DNA of 64,000 nucleotides from Croceibacterium soli (lineage in GTDB: Bacteria > Pseudomonadota > Alphaproteobacteria > Sphingomonadales > Sphingomonadaceae), in NCBI RefSeq assembly GCF_009828065.1, contig NZ_WTYK01000002.1:1-64000 (forward strand), given 5' to 3'. A program made the position numbers and the translations under genes. Shown one piece after another: positions 29,802-39,193 of the stretch (positions are counted from its first letter, which is position 1; every line of letters begins with the position of its first letter). The notes under the pieces are model-generated. The model saw only the letters and a program-made list of their open reading frames with translations, ran no database searches and was not told the DNA's origin.

Positions 29802-32800
29802 TTAGAAGTCGAACGTGATGCCCGCGAAGATGTAGCGCCCAAGGGCGTCCCAGGTCGCAGGGTAGGTGTTGCCGTTACACGGACCCGTCGGGCACAGGTT
29901 CGAACCGGCGCGCGATCCGCTCCCCGAGGTAACCAGCGGCGGTTCCTTGTCGAGCAGGTTGTTGACGCCGAGACGGAAGTTGTACTTCTCCGCCAGGTTG
30001 AACAGCAGCGTTGCGTCGAGATAGTTGAACGCCGGTATCCTCAGGCCCGGGTCGAAGTTGAAATCGCCCTGAAGCGCCTCGAAGGACGAAATCGTCTCCG
30101 CCTTGACTTTGCCGACATGGCGCCACTGGAGCGAGAGGCCCACGCCGGAATCGTGTTCGAAGGTGACGCGCGCCTTGTGGCGCCACTTGGGCAGAGGAGC
30201 GCCGGCATCGGTCGTGCCGCCCAAGCTGCAGGTCGGCCCATAAAGGCCGGCACAATCGTAGCTGGGGGCAAGACCGTTATCGACAACGTACTTGTCCAAA
30301 TAAGTGCCGTTCATCTGGAAGCCGAGGCGCCCGAAGCTGAGCGGCATGGAGTAGCTGCCGGCCACTTCGACACCTGCGGTTTGCACCCGGCCGACATTGT
30401 TCGGCAGGTCATTGGTGTAGCCTTCCGGCGTCAACCAGAGCGATCCGGCCGTGTCGCGATTGATGAGCGCGCATGATTCCGGGGTGAAGCTTGCAGTCGC
30501 ATTGTCCACGCAGTGATTCAGGATCGTGTCGGGACCGAACGAACGAATGGCGTTGTCGATCTCGATGTTGAAATAGTCCACCGAGAACACGAGCCGCGGG
30601 ACGAACCTCGGCTGCAGGACCAGGCCCGCCGTCCAGGTCGATGCCTTTTCCGGCTCGAGGTCGGGGTTGCCGCCCAGCAGTGCGTTGTACTGGCCGGCCG
30701 GGTTCGGCGTAATCGTCCGGCCCGGGGTCAAGCCCTGGGCAAGACAGCCGTAATCGGTGGCCGTGAGAGTGAACCCTGCGCAAGGATCGACCGACCCGTT
30801 GAGCCCGACTGCGGGAGTACGGAACAGTTCCTGAATGTTCGGCGCACGAACCGCGCGATTGTACATCGCGCGAACCCGGATGTCGCTGATCGGGGCCAAC
30901 TCCAGTCCCACCTTGTAAGTGTCGGTTTTATAGCTGCGGTCGGCGGTCGTTTCGTAGTCCGAGTGGCGATAGCCGGCGCTGATGGAGAAGGAATCCACGA
31001 TCCCGTCTTCGATGATCGGGATCTGTGTCTCAGCGAAGAATTCGAGCACCTGGAAGCCGCCGGAAAGCGGGATCGTCGCACCGCCCTGCCCGGTCAGGTC
31101 GCCCGTCTGGAAGGCCTGATCCGTCCGCAGATCGAGTGATTCCTTGCGCCATTCGGTGCCGAAGTTCACCTGGACACCCTCGGACGCCCACGGGAATACC
31201 AGTCCGTACCCGGCGAGATCGCCGGTGAAGGAGACGTTCGCCACCTGCTCTTCGGTTTCGCCGTTCTGGAACCCTACTGCCGAAAGGTACTCGACCGACT
31301 CCTGGCTAGCGGCACCTTCACCGCCGAAGACGTTGTAAGGCACGCAGTTCGTGTCGGCGCCGGTGATAACGGAACGGCAGACGACCTGGCCATTGGTGGC
31401 GCTGCCCGGTCGATTGTCGATCACGGCGTCCAGCGCATTTCGAAGGCGCGCCACGGAGAACTCATTCTCGTAGACCTGCGAGTACTTCACCTTCCCGTAC
31501 TGGTAATAGGCGTCGTAAGACCAATTTGCGCCGATATCGCCATCCGCGCCGATGACGCCGCGATAGGTGGTGTGGTCGAGCTGCCCCCTGCGCGGGCCGC
31601 CCTCGGCATTGCGGCGAAGCAGCAGGAAGTATGCCTGGTTGTAAGTGCCGCCCTGGCCATCGGCGAAGTCGATCGGCGCAGCCCCGGGGTTCGGATTGTA
31701 CGGCGCGGTGGTTGCCGTGGGGAAGTTGCCGATGAACCCGTTGATCAGGTTGTCGTCGTCACAGACCACATTGCGCTGCGCGGCCGACATCAATGGATTG
31801 TCGCAGTTGATGGTCAACGTATTGCCGAAGTTGCCCGACGGCGCGATCTGCGCGGTCGTGTGGTCGTCCATGAACTGCAATTCCAGGTACGGCCGGAAGG
31901 CGGGCGATACTTCGTAATTCACGAACGCGCCGCCGGTGAAGCGCTCGTCATTGCGTTGGTAGTAGTTGAGCGGGGCGAAGTTATACAGGCCCAGGGTATT
32001 GTTGAACGCCCCACCAGGGCCGAACGTGTAGAATGTCGATGTGCCGGCGGTAACATCCGTATCGAATACGAGCACGTTGCCATTAGGGGTGGTCGCCGAT
32101 CCGCCGCATTGGTTGGCGCCGGAACGCGTATTCTGGATCACGCACGCACTATAGTCGCGCTCGCCTTGGGTTACCGGCTGGATCTTCCGGTACCCGCCGT
32201 AGGCCATGAAGTGGCCACGGCCGTCGTCGAAGTTCGAGCCGAAGGCGATCGTTCCGTCGAAGGTGCCGCCATCGGTCACGCTGCCGTCCGGATAGGGGAA
32301 GTCTCGCGCCTCGAGGAACGGGCGGATGAACTTGTTGTTGTTGTTGTGCTGGTAGAAGCCGTAGTTCGCGTCGATCCGGAAGCCCTCGAAATCATTGTCG
32401 ATCACGAAGTTCACCACGCCGGCGACGGCGTCCGCGCCGTACACCGACGATGCACCGCCCGTGAGCACTTCGACACGCTTCAGCATCGCGGTGGGGATGA
32501 TGTTGATGTCGGCGGCCGAGCCGCTCGACGGCGAAGGATCGCCCGGTACGATGCGGCGGCCGTTCACCAAGGCGAGAGTGCGGCTGGTGCCGAGGCCGCG
32601 CAAGTCGACCGTAGCCGTGCCATCGGCGCCATTAGCGAGCGAGGACGACTGGCTGGCCGAGACCGACGGCAAGGAATTGAGGATGTCTTCGACCCGGGTC
32701 GTGCCCTGAAGCTTGATGTCTTCCGTGCCGACGACGGTCACCGGCGAGGGAGATTCCACCTCCGGGCGCGCGATGCGCGAACCGGTAACGATGATCGCTT

Positions 32801-32909
32801 CCGCTTCTGCCGTCCCTTCGGCATCCTGCGCGAACGCCGGGACGCTTCCCATCGCAAGTCCGATCGCCAGCGGTGCTGCACTGACCCTAAGCGCGGTGAT
32901 CCTTTTCAT
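29802..32909 (-). CDS. TonB-dependent receptor (large, with TPR-sulfotransferase partner)
   Basis: 1035 residues. Signal peptide about 1-28 (ending SVPAFAQ), a TonB-box-like stretch IIVTGSRI, plug domain (PSPVTVVGTEDIKLQ, DLRGLGTSRTLALVNGRR, SSVYGADAVAGVVNFV), and a large barrel with a low-complexity YQHNNNNK loop, ending in aromatic Phe (GITFDF). Active uptake of an unknown substrate across the outer membrane. ATG 32909 has GGGGAC upstream. Likely cotranscribed with the sulfotransferase gene downstream. Confidence 0.93.
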   Translation of the reverse strand: MKRITALRVSAAPLAIGLAMGSVPAFAQDAEGTAEAEAIIVTGSRIARPEVESPSPVTVVGTEDIKLQGTTRVEDILNSLPSVSASQSSSLANGADGTATVDLRGLGTSRTLALVNGRRIVPGDPSPSSGSAADINIIPTAMLKRVEVLTGGASSVYGADAVAGVVNFVIDNDFEGFRIDANYGFYQHNNNNKFIRPFLEARDFPYPDGSVTDGGTFDGTIAFGSNFDDGRGHFMAYGGYRKIQPVTQGERDYSACVIQNTRSGANQCGGSATTPNGNVLVFDTDVTAGTSTFYTFGPGGAFNNTLGLYNFAPLNYYQRNDERFTGGAFVNYEVSPAFRPYLELQFMDDHTTAQIAPSGNFGNTLTINCDNPLMSAAQRNVVCDDDNLINGFIGNFPTATTAPYNPNPGAAPIDFADGQGGTYNQAYFLLLRRNAEGGPRRGQLDHTTYRGVIGADGDIGANWSYDAYYQYGKVKYSQVYENEFSVARLRNALDAVIDNRPGSATNGQVVCRSVITGADTNCVPYNVFGGEGAASQESVEYLSAVGFQNGETEEQVANVSFTGDLAGYGLVFPWASEGVQVNFGTEWRKESLDLRTDQAFQTGDLTGQGGATIPLSGGFQVLEFFAETQIPIIEDGIVDSFSISAGYRHSDYETTADRSYKTDTYKVGLELAPISDIRVRAMYNRAVRAPNIQELFRTPAVGLNGSVDPCAGFTLTATDYGCLAQGLTPGRTITPNPAGQYNALLGGNPDLEPEKASTWTAGLVLQPRFVPRLVFSVDYFNIEIDNAIRSFGPDTILNHCVDNATASFTPESCALINRDTAGSLWLTPEGYTNDLPNNVGRVQTAGVEVAGSYSMPLSFGRLGFQMNGTYLDKYVVDNGLAPSYDCAGLYGPTCSLGGTTDAGAPLPKWRHKARVTFEHDSGVGLSLQWRHVGKVKAETISSFEALQGDFNFDPGLRIPAFNYLDATLLFNLAEKYNFRLGVNNLLDKEPPLVTSGSGSRAGSNLCPTGPCNGNTYPATWDALGRYIFAGITFDF

Positions 32910-33081
32910 TTTTTAGTCCCCTTTGCAGACGAGCCAGCCGCCGGCGGGCTCTTTCCCAGTAAACCGTGGCCGCCCACTCCGCGGCCATCTCCTCCACGAT
33001 CAGGATGGTCCCCACGGCGATCTGGTTGCAACCGAGACTTTATCCCGACTCATATTTTCCGAGCGAACTGTTGCGGCGCTG
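32910..33081. other. Upstream region of the TonB receptor
   Basis: 172 bases with the ribosome binding site AAAGGGGAC next to the receptor start, and no gene that I can support. The palindrome found upstream of the cluster genes further right is not present here, which suggests that this receptor is outside that regulon. Confidence 0.4.
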
Positions 33082-33234
33082 TCACAGAAGCCCCTCGGAC
33101 ATCGCGCCTGCGCGGCCACATCGACCGGGGAGTGATCGACGCGCTCTGATCTGCCCGTCGGGCGTGCCGACGAACAGCAACTCGCTCGCGGCGTTGAGGA
33201 CCGAGGCGACGATCGGCTCGGCCCTATCGCTCAC
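33082..33234 (-). CDS. Small ORF or gene remnant after the amidohydrolase
   Basis: 50 codons. The GTG start at 33234 overlaps the amidohydrolase stop as GTGA, the same coupling used by real gene pairs in this window. The first 31 residues look protein-like (MSDRAEPIVASV, NAASELLFVGTPDGQIRA); the rest (RRSLPGRCGRAGAMSEGLL) looks like random translation. It may be a gene truncated by a deletion or rearrangement at the cluster edge. No family recognised. Confidence 0.35.
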   Translation of the reverse strand: MSDRAEPIVASVLNAASELLFVGTPDGQIRARRSLPGRCGRAGAMSEGLL

Positions 33235-34937
33235 CTACGCGTGCTTTCGAACACCTTCTCGCCGTCGATGTACGTCATCAGCACCTTGGTGTTGTGGATG
33301 TCCGTCACTGGGATAGTGAAGATGTTGCGGTCGAGGACGATGAAGTCGGCCAGCTTGCCTTTTTCCAGGGTGCCGGTCGCGTGGTCGAAGTTCATCTGTC
33401 GTGACGACTGGCGGGTGAAGATGTCGATCGCCTGCTGAAGCGTGATGCGTTCCTGCGCGCCCAGCACTTCGCCGCCGCCGCCAGGGACCTGGCGCGTGAC
33501 GAGCGTCTCGATGGCGATAAACGGGTTCACGCTCGGGACGACGTTCCAGTCCGATCCGGGCACGACCATTGCGCCGGCGTCCAGCGCGTCCTTGACGGGT
33601 ATCCAGCGATTCATGCGCTCTTCGCCCACGGCCTTGCGAATGTCGCCGATGATCGGAGAGGGGTACCAGATGTAGGGCGAGAACTCGAACGCCGCGCCGA
33701 TCTCGGCCCCGCGCCGCAGGTCCTCCATCTGCACGAAGCTGTTGTGGCCGACATTGTGCATCGCGCCGCTCCAGCCGTTCTGCTGGCGTGCGTGCGCGAT
33801 GGCGTTGAGGCCGGCACGTACGGCCGCATCGCCCGCCGCATGGAACTTCACGGTCAGGCCCTTGCGGTCGAGGTCCGCCAGCTGGACGTCGAGTTCGTTC
33901 TGCGGAATAAGAAGCAGGCCGCGTTCGCGCACGGAACTTGCGTGATCGTGCGAATGAGTCGCCACGTAGGGATCGACCATCGCCGCCGTGTGGCCGTCGG
34001 TCGGAACGCCGTCGAGCACGAGCTTCACACACGATGGCGAGAACCGCTCGCGGGCGTAAAGCATGCGCTCGTCGATCAGCGCTGCGTCCGAGCCCCACAA
34101 GCAGCCGCGCACGCGCTGCTTGAGATCGCCTGCATCTGCGAGCGAAGCGTAAGCCTTGGCCGTGGCGCGGAACACGCCGGCATCGTCGAACGCGGTGATC
34201 CCGTGGGAGAGCATCTCGTCGAGCGCCCACTTGAGGGCCTCGATCGTGCGCTCTTCCGAAGCCGGAGGGATGTGCATGGCCACAAGGCCGCTGGCGCTTT
34301 CGCGCAGGATGCCCGTCGGTTCGCCGCCCGCGCCGCGCTCGATGATCCCGCCTTCGGGGTCTGCTGTGCTCGCCGTCACGCCGGCGATCTTGAGCGCCGC
34401 CGAGTTGGCCCAGGCGCTATGGCCGGAGATGTCGCGCAGAAGCACGGGATTGTTCGGAGCGACGCGGTCGAGCATCTCCTTGTTCGGCGGCGTGCTGCCG
34501 AAGCTGTCGTTCTGATAGCCGCCGCCGTCGATCCACTCGCCCGGCTTCGCCTTGGCCACGCAGCCCGCAATGTGCGCCAGGCTCTGCTCCGCGTTGGAGC
34601 CTTGCGGGATCATGCAGCGAAACTGCGCCATGCCGCCGCCTGAGGGGTGGACATGCATGTCGTGCAGGCCCGGGATCACCAGCTTGCCGTCGAGATCCAG
34701 GGTCTGCGTCGAGACGCCGCGGTGCGCCTTCACCGCCTCGGCATCGCCGATCGCGATGATCGCGCCGTGGGCGATCGCCATGTGCGTCGCCGAACCCGCG
34801 GGCGTATAGATCGTTGCGTCCTCGACGATGAGATCCGCCTTCACCGGCTCGAACCGGGGCGTCCCGGTGAACTGCGCGCTCGCCGGAAGCGAAGCAGTCG
34901 CCGCGATCGCGGACAGCAAAACGATGCTCTTCTTCAT
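33231..34937 (-). CDS. Exported YtcJ-type amidohydrolase 1
   Basis: 568 residues, metal-dependent amidohydrolase of the YtcJ/AepA (N-substituted formamide deformylase-like) group. Signal peptide about 1-21 (MKKSIVLL ... LPASAQ) predicts periplasmic export. TIM-barrel metal motifs: GLHDMHVHP (HxH), KFHAAGDAA, and the C-terminal Asp in VPGSDW. Very similar along its whole length to the two paralogues at 37445 and 39194. Preceded by the MFS gene (18 bases) in one minus-strand operon; substrate probably an amide or a cyclic or acylated amine. Confidence 0.87.
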   Translation of the reverse strand: MKKSIVLLSAIAATASLPASAQFTGTPRFEPVKADLIVEDATIYTPAGSATHMAIAHGAIIAIGDAEAVKAHRGVSTQTLDLDGKLVIPGLHDMHVHPSGGGMAQFRCMIPQGSNAEQSLAHIAGCVAKAKPGEWIDGGGYQNDSFGSTPPNKEMLDRVAPNNPVLLRDISGHSAWANSAALKIAGVTASTADPEGGIIERGAGGEPTGILRESASGLVAMHIPPASEERTIEALKWALDEMLSHGITAFDDAGVFRATAKAYASLADAGDLKQRVRGCLWGSDAALIDERMLYARERFSPSCVKLVLDGVPTDGHTAAMVDPYVATHSHDHASSVRERGLLLIPQNELDVQLADLDRKGLTVKFHAAGDAAVRAGLNAIAHARQQNGWSGAMHNVGHNSFVQMEDLRRGAEIGAAFEFSPYIWYPSPIIGDIRKAVGEERMNRWIPVKDALDAGAMVVPGSDWNVVPSVNPFIAIETLVTRQVPGGGGEVLGAQERITLQQAIDIFTRQSSRQMNFDHATGTLEKGKLADFIVLDRNIFTIPVTDIHNTKVLMTYIDGEKVFESTRR

Positions 34938-34955
34938 GAATGCCTCCCGTGTGGA

Positions 34956-36128
34956 TCAGCTTGCGGTGACGATGCGCCGGCGAGTGCCCCGCCGCTCGCC
35001 CAGGAGCGGCACGGCGAACAGCGCCAGCGCGAGCACCATCGTGACGATGCTCAACAACTTGACCGGTTCGAAGCTGTCGGTTCCCGCCAGCAGCTCCCCG
35101 GCGGCAAGCGGACCGAAAGCGAGGCCGATCATCTGGAACGCGATCGCCACCGCGATCAGCCGGCCGGAGGGGGTCAGGACCGCCGCCAGGGCCAGGATGA
35201 AGGGCAGCGCGAAGTTCCACAGCGTGTTGAACACGATCAGAGTCAGCAGGAACTCGCCGTAGCTCGGCGTGCCCAGGGTCAGGCCTATGGCCGCGGCCCC
35301 GCCGATCGTGCCGACGAGAATGGGCCAGAGCTGCCCACCCCTCCCCGCCAGCCAGACCGCCGCCAGGGCGCCGCCCACTGCAGTGAACTGGCAGATCAGC
35401 AGCGCATCGGCGATGGGCTGCTCTGCAAGGCCGGCGTCGATGCCGATCAGGAACAGGTTGGCCCACGCGATGCCGATGGAAACGTTGTAGATCAGCACGC
35501 CCGCGAGCATGAGCGCGATCGTCACCGGCGATGCGGACCGGTCGCGGCCTTCCGCCTGGCGGACTTCCTCGCTGATGTCTGTGCCGTCGGGCAATCTCCA
35601 AGCCACGGCGATGGCCGCCAGGCTGGCGAGCGCCCAGGCGTAGAACACCGCATCCAGGCCGAACAGGTCGAGGATCGTCGGCATCCCCCACAGGCCCAAT
35701 GCACCGTACGTGAGGAGCAGGACCAGGTAGAGCCCCAGGTTGCGTTCCGGACGCGGCGCCGACCCGACCACCGAGAAGCTTATCGAGATCACGAAGCCGC
35801 AACCGAAGCCGGCAATCAGCCGCGCCATCGAAAGCAGCTCCCCGCCGGCGGCGAAGCCCGACAATGCGTGCCCTGCAGCGGCGATCACCAGCGCGGCGGT
35901 GGTCTGCGCCCTCCACGACACGCGCGTGCCGATCAGGGCCGCCAGCACCGTGGCGGCGGCAATCCCGAGCATCTCGGTGAAGGCGAGCCCATTGGCCGCG
36001 GATTCGCTGAGCGCGTATTCGGTGACGAACCCCTGGACGAGCCCTGGCTGAACGATGAAGCTGAGAACGCCGATCGTGCCGAGGATGATGGCTGCCGCCA
36101 CGCCTTGTCCCGCTCGGGGTTCGTTCAT
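34956..36128 (-). CDS. MFS transporter
   Basis: 390 residues with about twelve hydrophobic helices and the typical major facilitator loop after helix 2 (ALIGTRVSWRAQ). No closer family recognised. ATG 36128 begins MNEPRAGQG. The 89-base gap from the P450 gene contains a copy of the cluster palindrome, so this gene and amidohydrolase 1 may have their own promoter. Likely imports the substrate or its breakdown product, or exports one. Confidence 0.85.
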   Translation of the reverse strand: MNEPRAGQGVAAAIILGTIGVLSFIVQPGLVQGFVTEYALSESAANGLAFTEMLGIAAATVLAALIGTRVSWRAQTTAALVIAAAGHALSGFAAGGELLSMARLIAGFGCGFVISISFSVVGSAPRPERNLGLYLVLLLTYGALGLWGMPTILDLFGLDAVFYAWALASLAAIAVAWRLPDGTDISEEVRQAEGRDRSASPVTIALMLAGVLIYNVSIGIAWANLFLIGIDAGLAEQPIADALLICQFTAVGGALAAVWLAGRGGQLWPILVGTIGGAAAIGLTLGTPSYGEFLLTLIVFNTLWNFALPFILALAAVLTPSGRLIAVAIAFQMIGLAFGPLAAGELLAGTDSFEPVKLLSIVTMVLALALFAVPLLGERRGTRRRIVTAS

Positions 36129-36188
36129 GCTAAGGCCCTCACAGGTTCCGGCAGATCAGCGGAACGTAAGTCCCCTTCCCCGCGGGGC

Positions 36189-36205
36189 TTGGCTGAAGCG
36201 GCCAT
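36189..36205. promoter_or_regulatory. Cluster palindrome, copy 1 (before MFS gene)
   Basis: TTGGCTG-AAG-CGGCCAT matches the TTGGCCG-N3-CGGCCAA palindrome at 12 of 14 arm positions. It lies in the P450-MFS gap, 60 bases upstream of the MFS start codon. Confidence 0.6.
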
Positions 36206-36217
36206 TTCTTGCCCGCG

Positions 36218-37420
36218 TCAATTCGCCGGTCTCAGGGAGACGAGAATCTCGGGCGCCATGCGGAACTCCCAGCCATGGAAGCTCGGCTCATGCCTAGCGA
36301 GCAGCCGCACATCCGGATAGGCGCGGAACAGCACGTCGAGCATGATCTCCATGAGCGCTACGGAAAACCAGCGTCCGGCGCAGAAGTGCTTGCCGAAGCC
36401 GAACGCCGCGTGGCCGCCATCTTCCCGGAAGATGTCGAAGCGCCCGGGGTCGCGAAACCGCGCCTCGTCATGGTTGGCGGAAGCGAGGATCGCCGCAACC
36501 GGCGTTCCCTTGGGGATGAAGACGCCGCCGATCTCGGTATCTTCGAGAGCGGTGCGCAACTGCGTTCCGATCGGGGCGACCCAGCGAAGCCCCTCGTTCA
36601 CCGCCCGTGTGAGCATGTCCTTGCCGCCCTGCTTCACGGCGTCGAACTGCGCCCGGTCCTGCATCAGGCCGACGAAGACGCTGCCCGCCCCGTGGCCCGG
36701 CTCCTGCATTCCGCCGAGCAGGGTTACCTTGACGCTGGGCAGGACCTGCTCGACCGGCCGGCTCTCGCCCTCGGGCATGTTGAAGTGCAGCATGTGCGAC
36801 AAGGGCGTGTTCGCCGGCTCGCGCGACAACTGCCGGAGCTTCGGCACGAGCACCGCCTCGATCTCCGCGCAAGCATCGAGGCAGATCGCATGGCGGCGGG
36901 GATCGTTTTCGTAGTTGATCGCCCCCTGCGAGAGGCCATGGAACCACCGCAGCAGCACGGCGGCAGGGATATCCTCCAGCCCGAGCGTCTGGGCCAGGGC
37001 CAGAGCAGAGACGGGTTCGAAGTACCGGTCCATGAGGTTCACCGGTTCGCCGGGCGGCAGTTCCGACAGCACCCTCTCCGCGATCGGACGCGCCAGCCCT
37101 TCGATGTAGCCTTCCACTTCGCGCGCCTTGTACCGCGCTTCCACGCCCCCACGCAGATCCCGGTGCACTTCGCCCTCGCTGGTGAGGATCGTCGGACAGC
37201 CGAACGAACGTTCGACGGGCGAGTCCGCCGCTTCCGCGGTGAACAGCGAGGGTGTCTTCACGATCGTTTCGACGTCCGCCCACCGCGTGGCGAACCACAC
37301 GTTGGCGGCCGGGACCCGCGTTATCGGCGCTTCGCGGCGGAGACGCGCGTAGATCGGATAGGGATCGCGCTCGAGATCCTCGATCGTGATGGCCTCGGCA
37401 AACGTGACCGTCACAGCCAC
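36218..37420 (-). CDS. Cytochrome P450 (first of two)
   Basis: 400 residues, soluble bacterial P450. Heme-ligand loop FGFGKHFCAGRWF has the proximal Cys; K-helix EGLR is present (NEGLRWVAP). The I-helix oxygen-activation segment reads GGMQEPGHG, so the usual acid-threonine pair (E/D-T) is E-P. The electron donors are probably the ferredoxin (47908) and the FAD reductase (43473). GTG start at 37420 with GAGGGGAG 7 bases upstream. Between amidohydrolase 2 and the MFS gene. Confidence 0.93.
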   Translation of the reverse strand: MAVTVTFAEAITIEDLERDPYPIYARLRREAPITRVPAANVWFATRWADVETIVKTPSLFTAEAADSPVERSFGCPTILTSEGEVHRDLRGGVEARYKAREVEGYIEGLARPIAERVLSELPPGEPVNLMDRYFEPVSALALAQTLGLEDIPAAVLLRWFHGLSQGAINYENDPRRHAICLDACAEIEAVLVPKLRQLSREPANTPLSHMLHFNMPEGESRPVEQVLPSVKVTLLGGMQEPGHGAGSVFVGLMQDRAQFDAVKQGGKDMLTRAVNEGLRWVAPIGTQLRTALEDTEIGGVFIPKGTPVAAILASANHDEARFRDPGRFDIFREDGGHAAFGFGKHFCAGRWFSVALMEIMLDVLFRAYPDVRLLARHEPSFHGWEFRMAPEILVSLRPAN

Positions 37421-37444
37421 TGCACGTCTCCCCTCGCGGCCCGG

Positions 37445-39142
37445 CTACTGCGCCTGGTAGACCACTTCGCCGCCGATCATCGTCATCAGCACGTTGGTCT
37501 TGTGCACATCGGTGATCGGCACCTCGAAAATGTTGCGGTCGATCACGATGAGGTCGGCGAGCTTCCCCTTCTCGAGCGTGCCGGTGGCATGGCCGAAGTT
37601 CATCTGCTGCGCGGACTGCCGCGTGAAGATGTCGATCGCCTGCTCGAGCGTGATCCGCTCCTGCGCGCCGAGCACTTCGCCGCCGCCGCCCGGAACCTGC
37701 CGCGTGACCAGCGTTTCGATCGCGATCCACGGATTGACCGACGGGACCACGCTCCAGTCGGAACCCGGCACCACCAGGGCGCCGGCGTCGATCGCGTCCT
37801 TCACCGGGATCCAGCGCTTCATCCGCACTTCGCCGACAGCCTTGCGGATGTCGCCGATGATCGGAGAGGGGTACCAGATGTAAGGCGAGAACTCGAACGA
37901 TGCGCCCAGGTCGCGGGCCCGCGCGATGTCGCTCATCTGCACGAAGCTGTTGTGGCCGACGTTATGGTACTGCCCGCTCGGCCCGTTCGCCTTGCGTGCG
38001 GCTTCGATGGCGTTGAGGCCGGCGCGCACCGCCGCATCGCCGGCGGCGTGGAACTTGACGGTAAACCCGCGCTTGTCGAGGTCCGTCACCAGCGTGTTGA
38101 GTTCGTCCTGCGGGATCATCAACAGCCCGCGCTCGCGCGCGGTACTGTCGTGCGCGGCATGGTCGAGCGGCTCATAAGGGTCGACCATCGCTGCCGTGTG
38201 GCCGTCGGTCGGAACGCCATCGAGCATGATCTTCACGCACGACGGCGAGAAGTTCGGCCGGGCATAGAGCATGTGCTTGTCGATCAGCGCCGGATCGCGG
38301 CCCCACAGGCAGCCGCGTACCCGCTGCTTGAGCTTGCCGGCATCGGCCAGCCGGATGTAGGCCTGGGCCGCAATCTCGGCCACTCCGGCATCGTCGAACG
38401 CCGTGATGCCGTGGGAGAGCATGTTGTCGAGCGACCAACCCAGCGCGGCTGCCGCCTTCTCGACCGGCACTTCCGGAATCTTCATGGAAACCAGCATCGC
38501 GGCGCTTTCGCGCAGGACGCCGGTCGGCTGGCCGTCGGCTCCGCGCTCTATGATGCCGTTGGCGGGATCGGCTGTCGCAGCTTCGATGCCGGCAATCTTG
38601 AGCGCCGCCGAGTTCGCCCAGGCGCTGTGGCCGCTGATGTCCCGCAGCATGACCGGATTGTTCGGCGCTACGCTGTCCAGCATCGCCCTGTTCGGGGGCG
38701 TGTCGCCGTAGCTGTCGTTCTGATAGCCGCCGCCGGTGATCCACTCCCCGGGTTCGGCACGCTCAACACAGCCTGCGACGATCTGGAGGATGGCCGCAGG
38801 AGTCGACCCGTGCGGAACCTCGCAAGCGGACTCGGCCAGGCCGGCGCCCATCGGATGCACGTGCATGTCATGCAGGCCCGGCAGCACGACCTTGCGGTCG
38901 AGATCCAGCACTCTCGTGCTTGCCGCGCGGTGGGGCGCCACGGCCGCGGCATCGCCGATCGCGACGATCGCCCCGTCGGCGATCGCCATGGCGCTTGCCC
39001 ACCCGCCCGGCGTATAGATGCGGGCATCCTCTATGATGAGGTCGGCTTCGGCCGGCGGGACGGGTTCGGCCTGGTTGAACTGGGCGATGGCGGGCGTGGA
39101 GAGGAGCAGCGCCGCTCCCACAAGGTACTTCGTCGAACGCAT
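37445..39142 (-). CDS. Exported YtcJ-type amidohydrolase 2
   Basis: 565 residues. Signal peptide about 1-20 (STKYLVGAALLLSTPAIAQ). Metal motifs GLHDMHVHP, KFHAAGDAA and VPGSDW as in amidohydrolase 1, with long identical stretches such as SGHSAWANSAALKIAG and DGVPTDGHTAAMVDPY. This points to a recent duplication. ATG 39142 is preferred over the TTG one codon earlier. 24 bases upstream of the P450 gene on the same strand. Confidence 0.87.
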   Translation of the reverse strand: MRSTKYLVGAALLLSTPAIAQFNQAEPVPPAEADLIIEDARIYTPGGWASAMAIADGAIVAIGDAAAVAPHRAASTRVLDLDRKVVLPGLHDMHVHPMGAGLAESACEVPHGSTPAAILQIVAGCVERAEPGEWITGGGYQNDSYGDTPPNRAMLDSVAPNNPVMLRDISGHSAWANSAALKIAGIEAATADPANGIIERGADGQPTGVLRESAAMLVSMKIPEVPVEKAAAALGWSLDNMLSHGITAFDDAGVAEIAAQAYIRLADAGKLKQRVRGCLWGRDPALIDKHMLYARPNFSPSCVKIMLDGVPTDGHTAAMVDPYEPLDHAAHDSTARERGLLMIPQDELNTLVTDLDKRGFTVKFHAAGDAAVRAGLNAIEAARKANGPSGQYHNVGHNSFVQMSDIARARDLGASFEFSPYIWYPSPIIGDIRKAVGEVRMKRWIPVKDAIDAGALVVPGSDWSVVPSVNPWIAIETLVTRQVPGGGGEVLGAQERITLEQAIDIFTRQSAQQMNFGHATGTLEKGKLADLIVIDRNIFEVPITDVHKTNVLMTMIGGEVVYQAQ

Positions 39143-39193
39143 CAAGGAATTCCCTCTGTCAGAAGCTCTTGGTCAAGCGGCGCGGTCCCCTGT

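Noticed and set aside
34156-34172. TTGGCCG-TGG-CGCGGAA inside amidohydrolase 1
   Set aside because: It matches the palindrome at 11 of 14 positions but lies inside a coding sequence and has a poor right arm; it shows that 11/14 alone is weak evidence.
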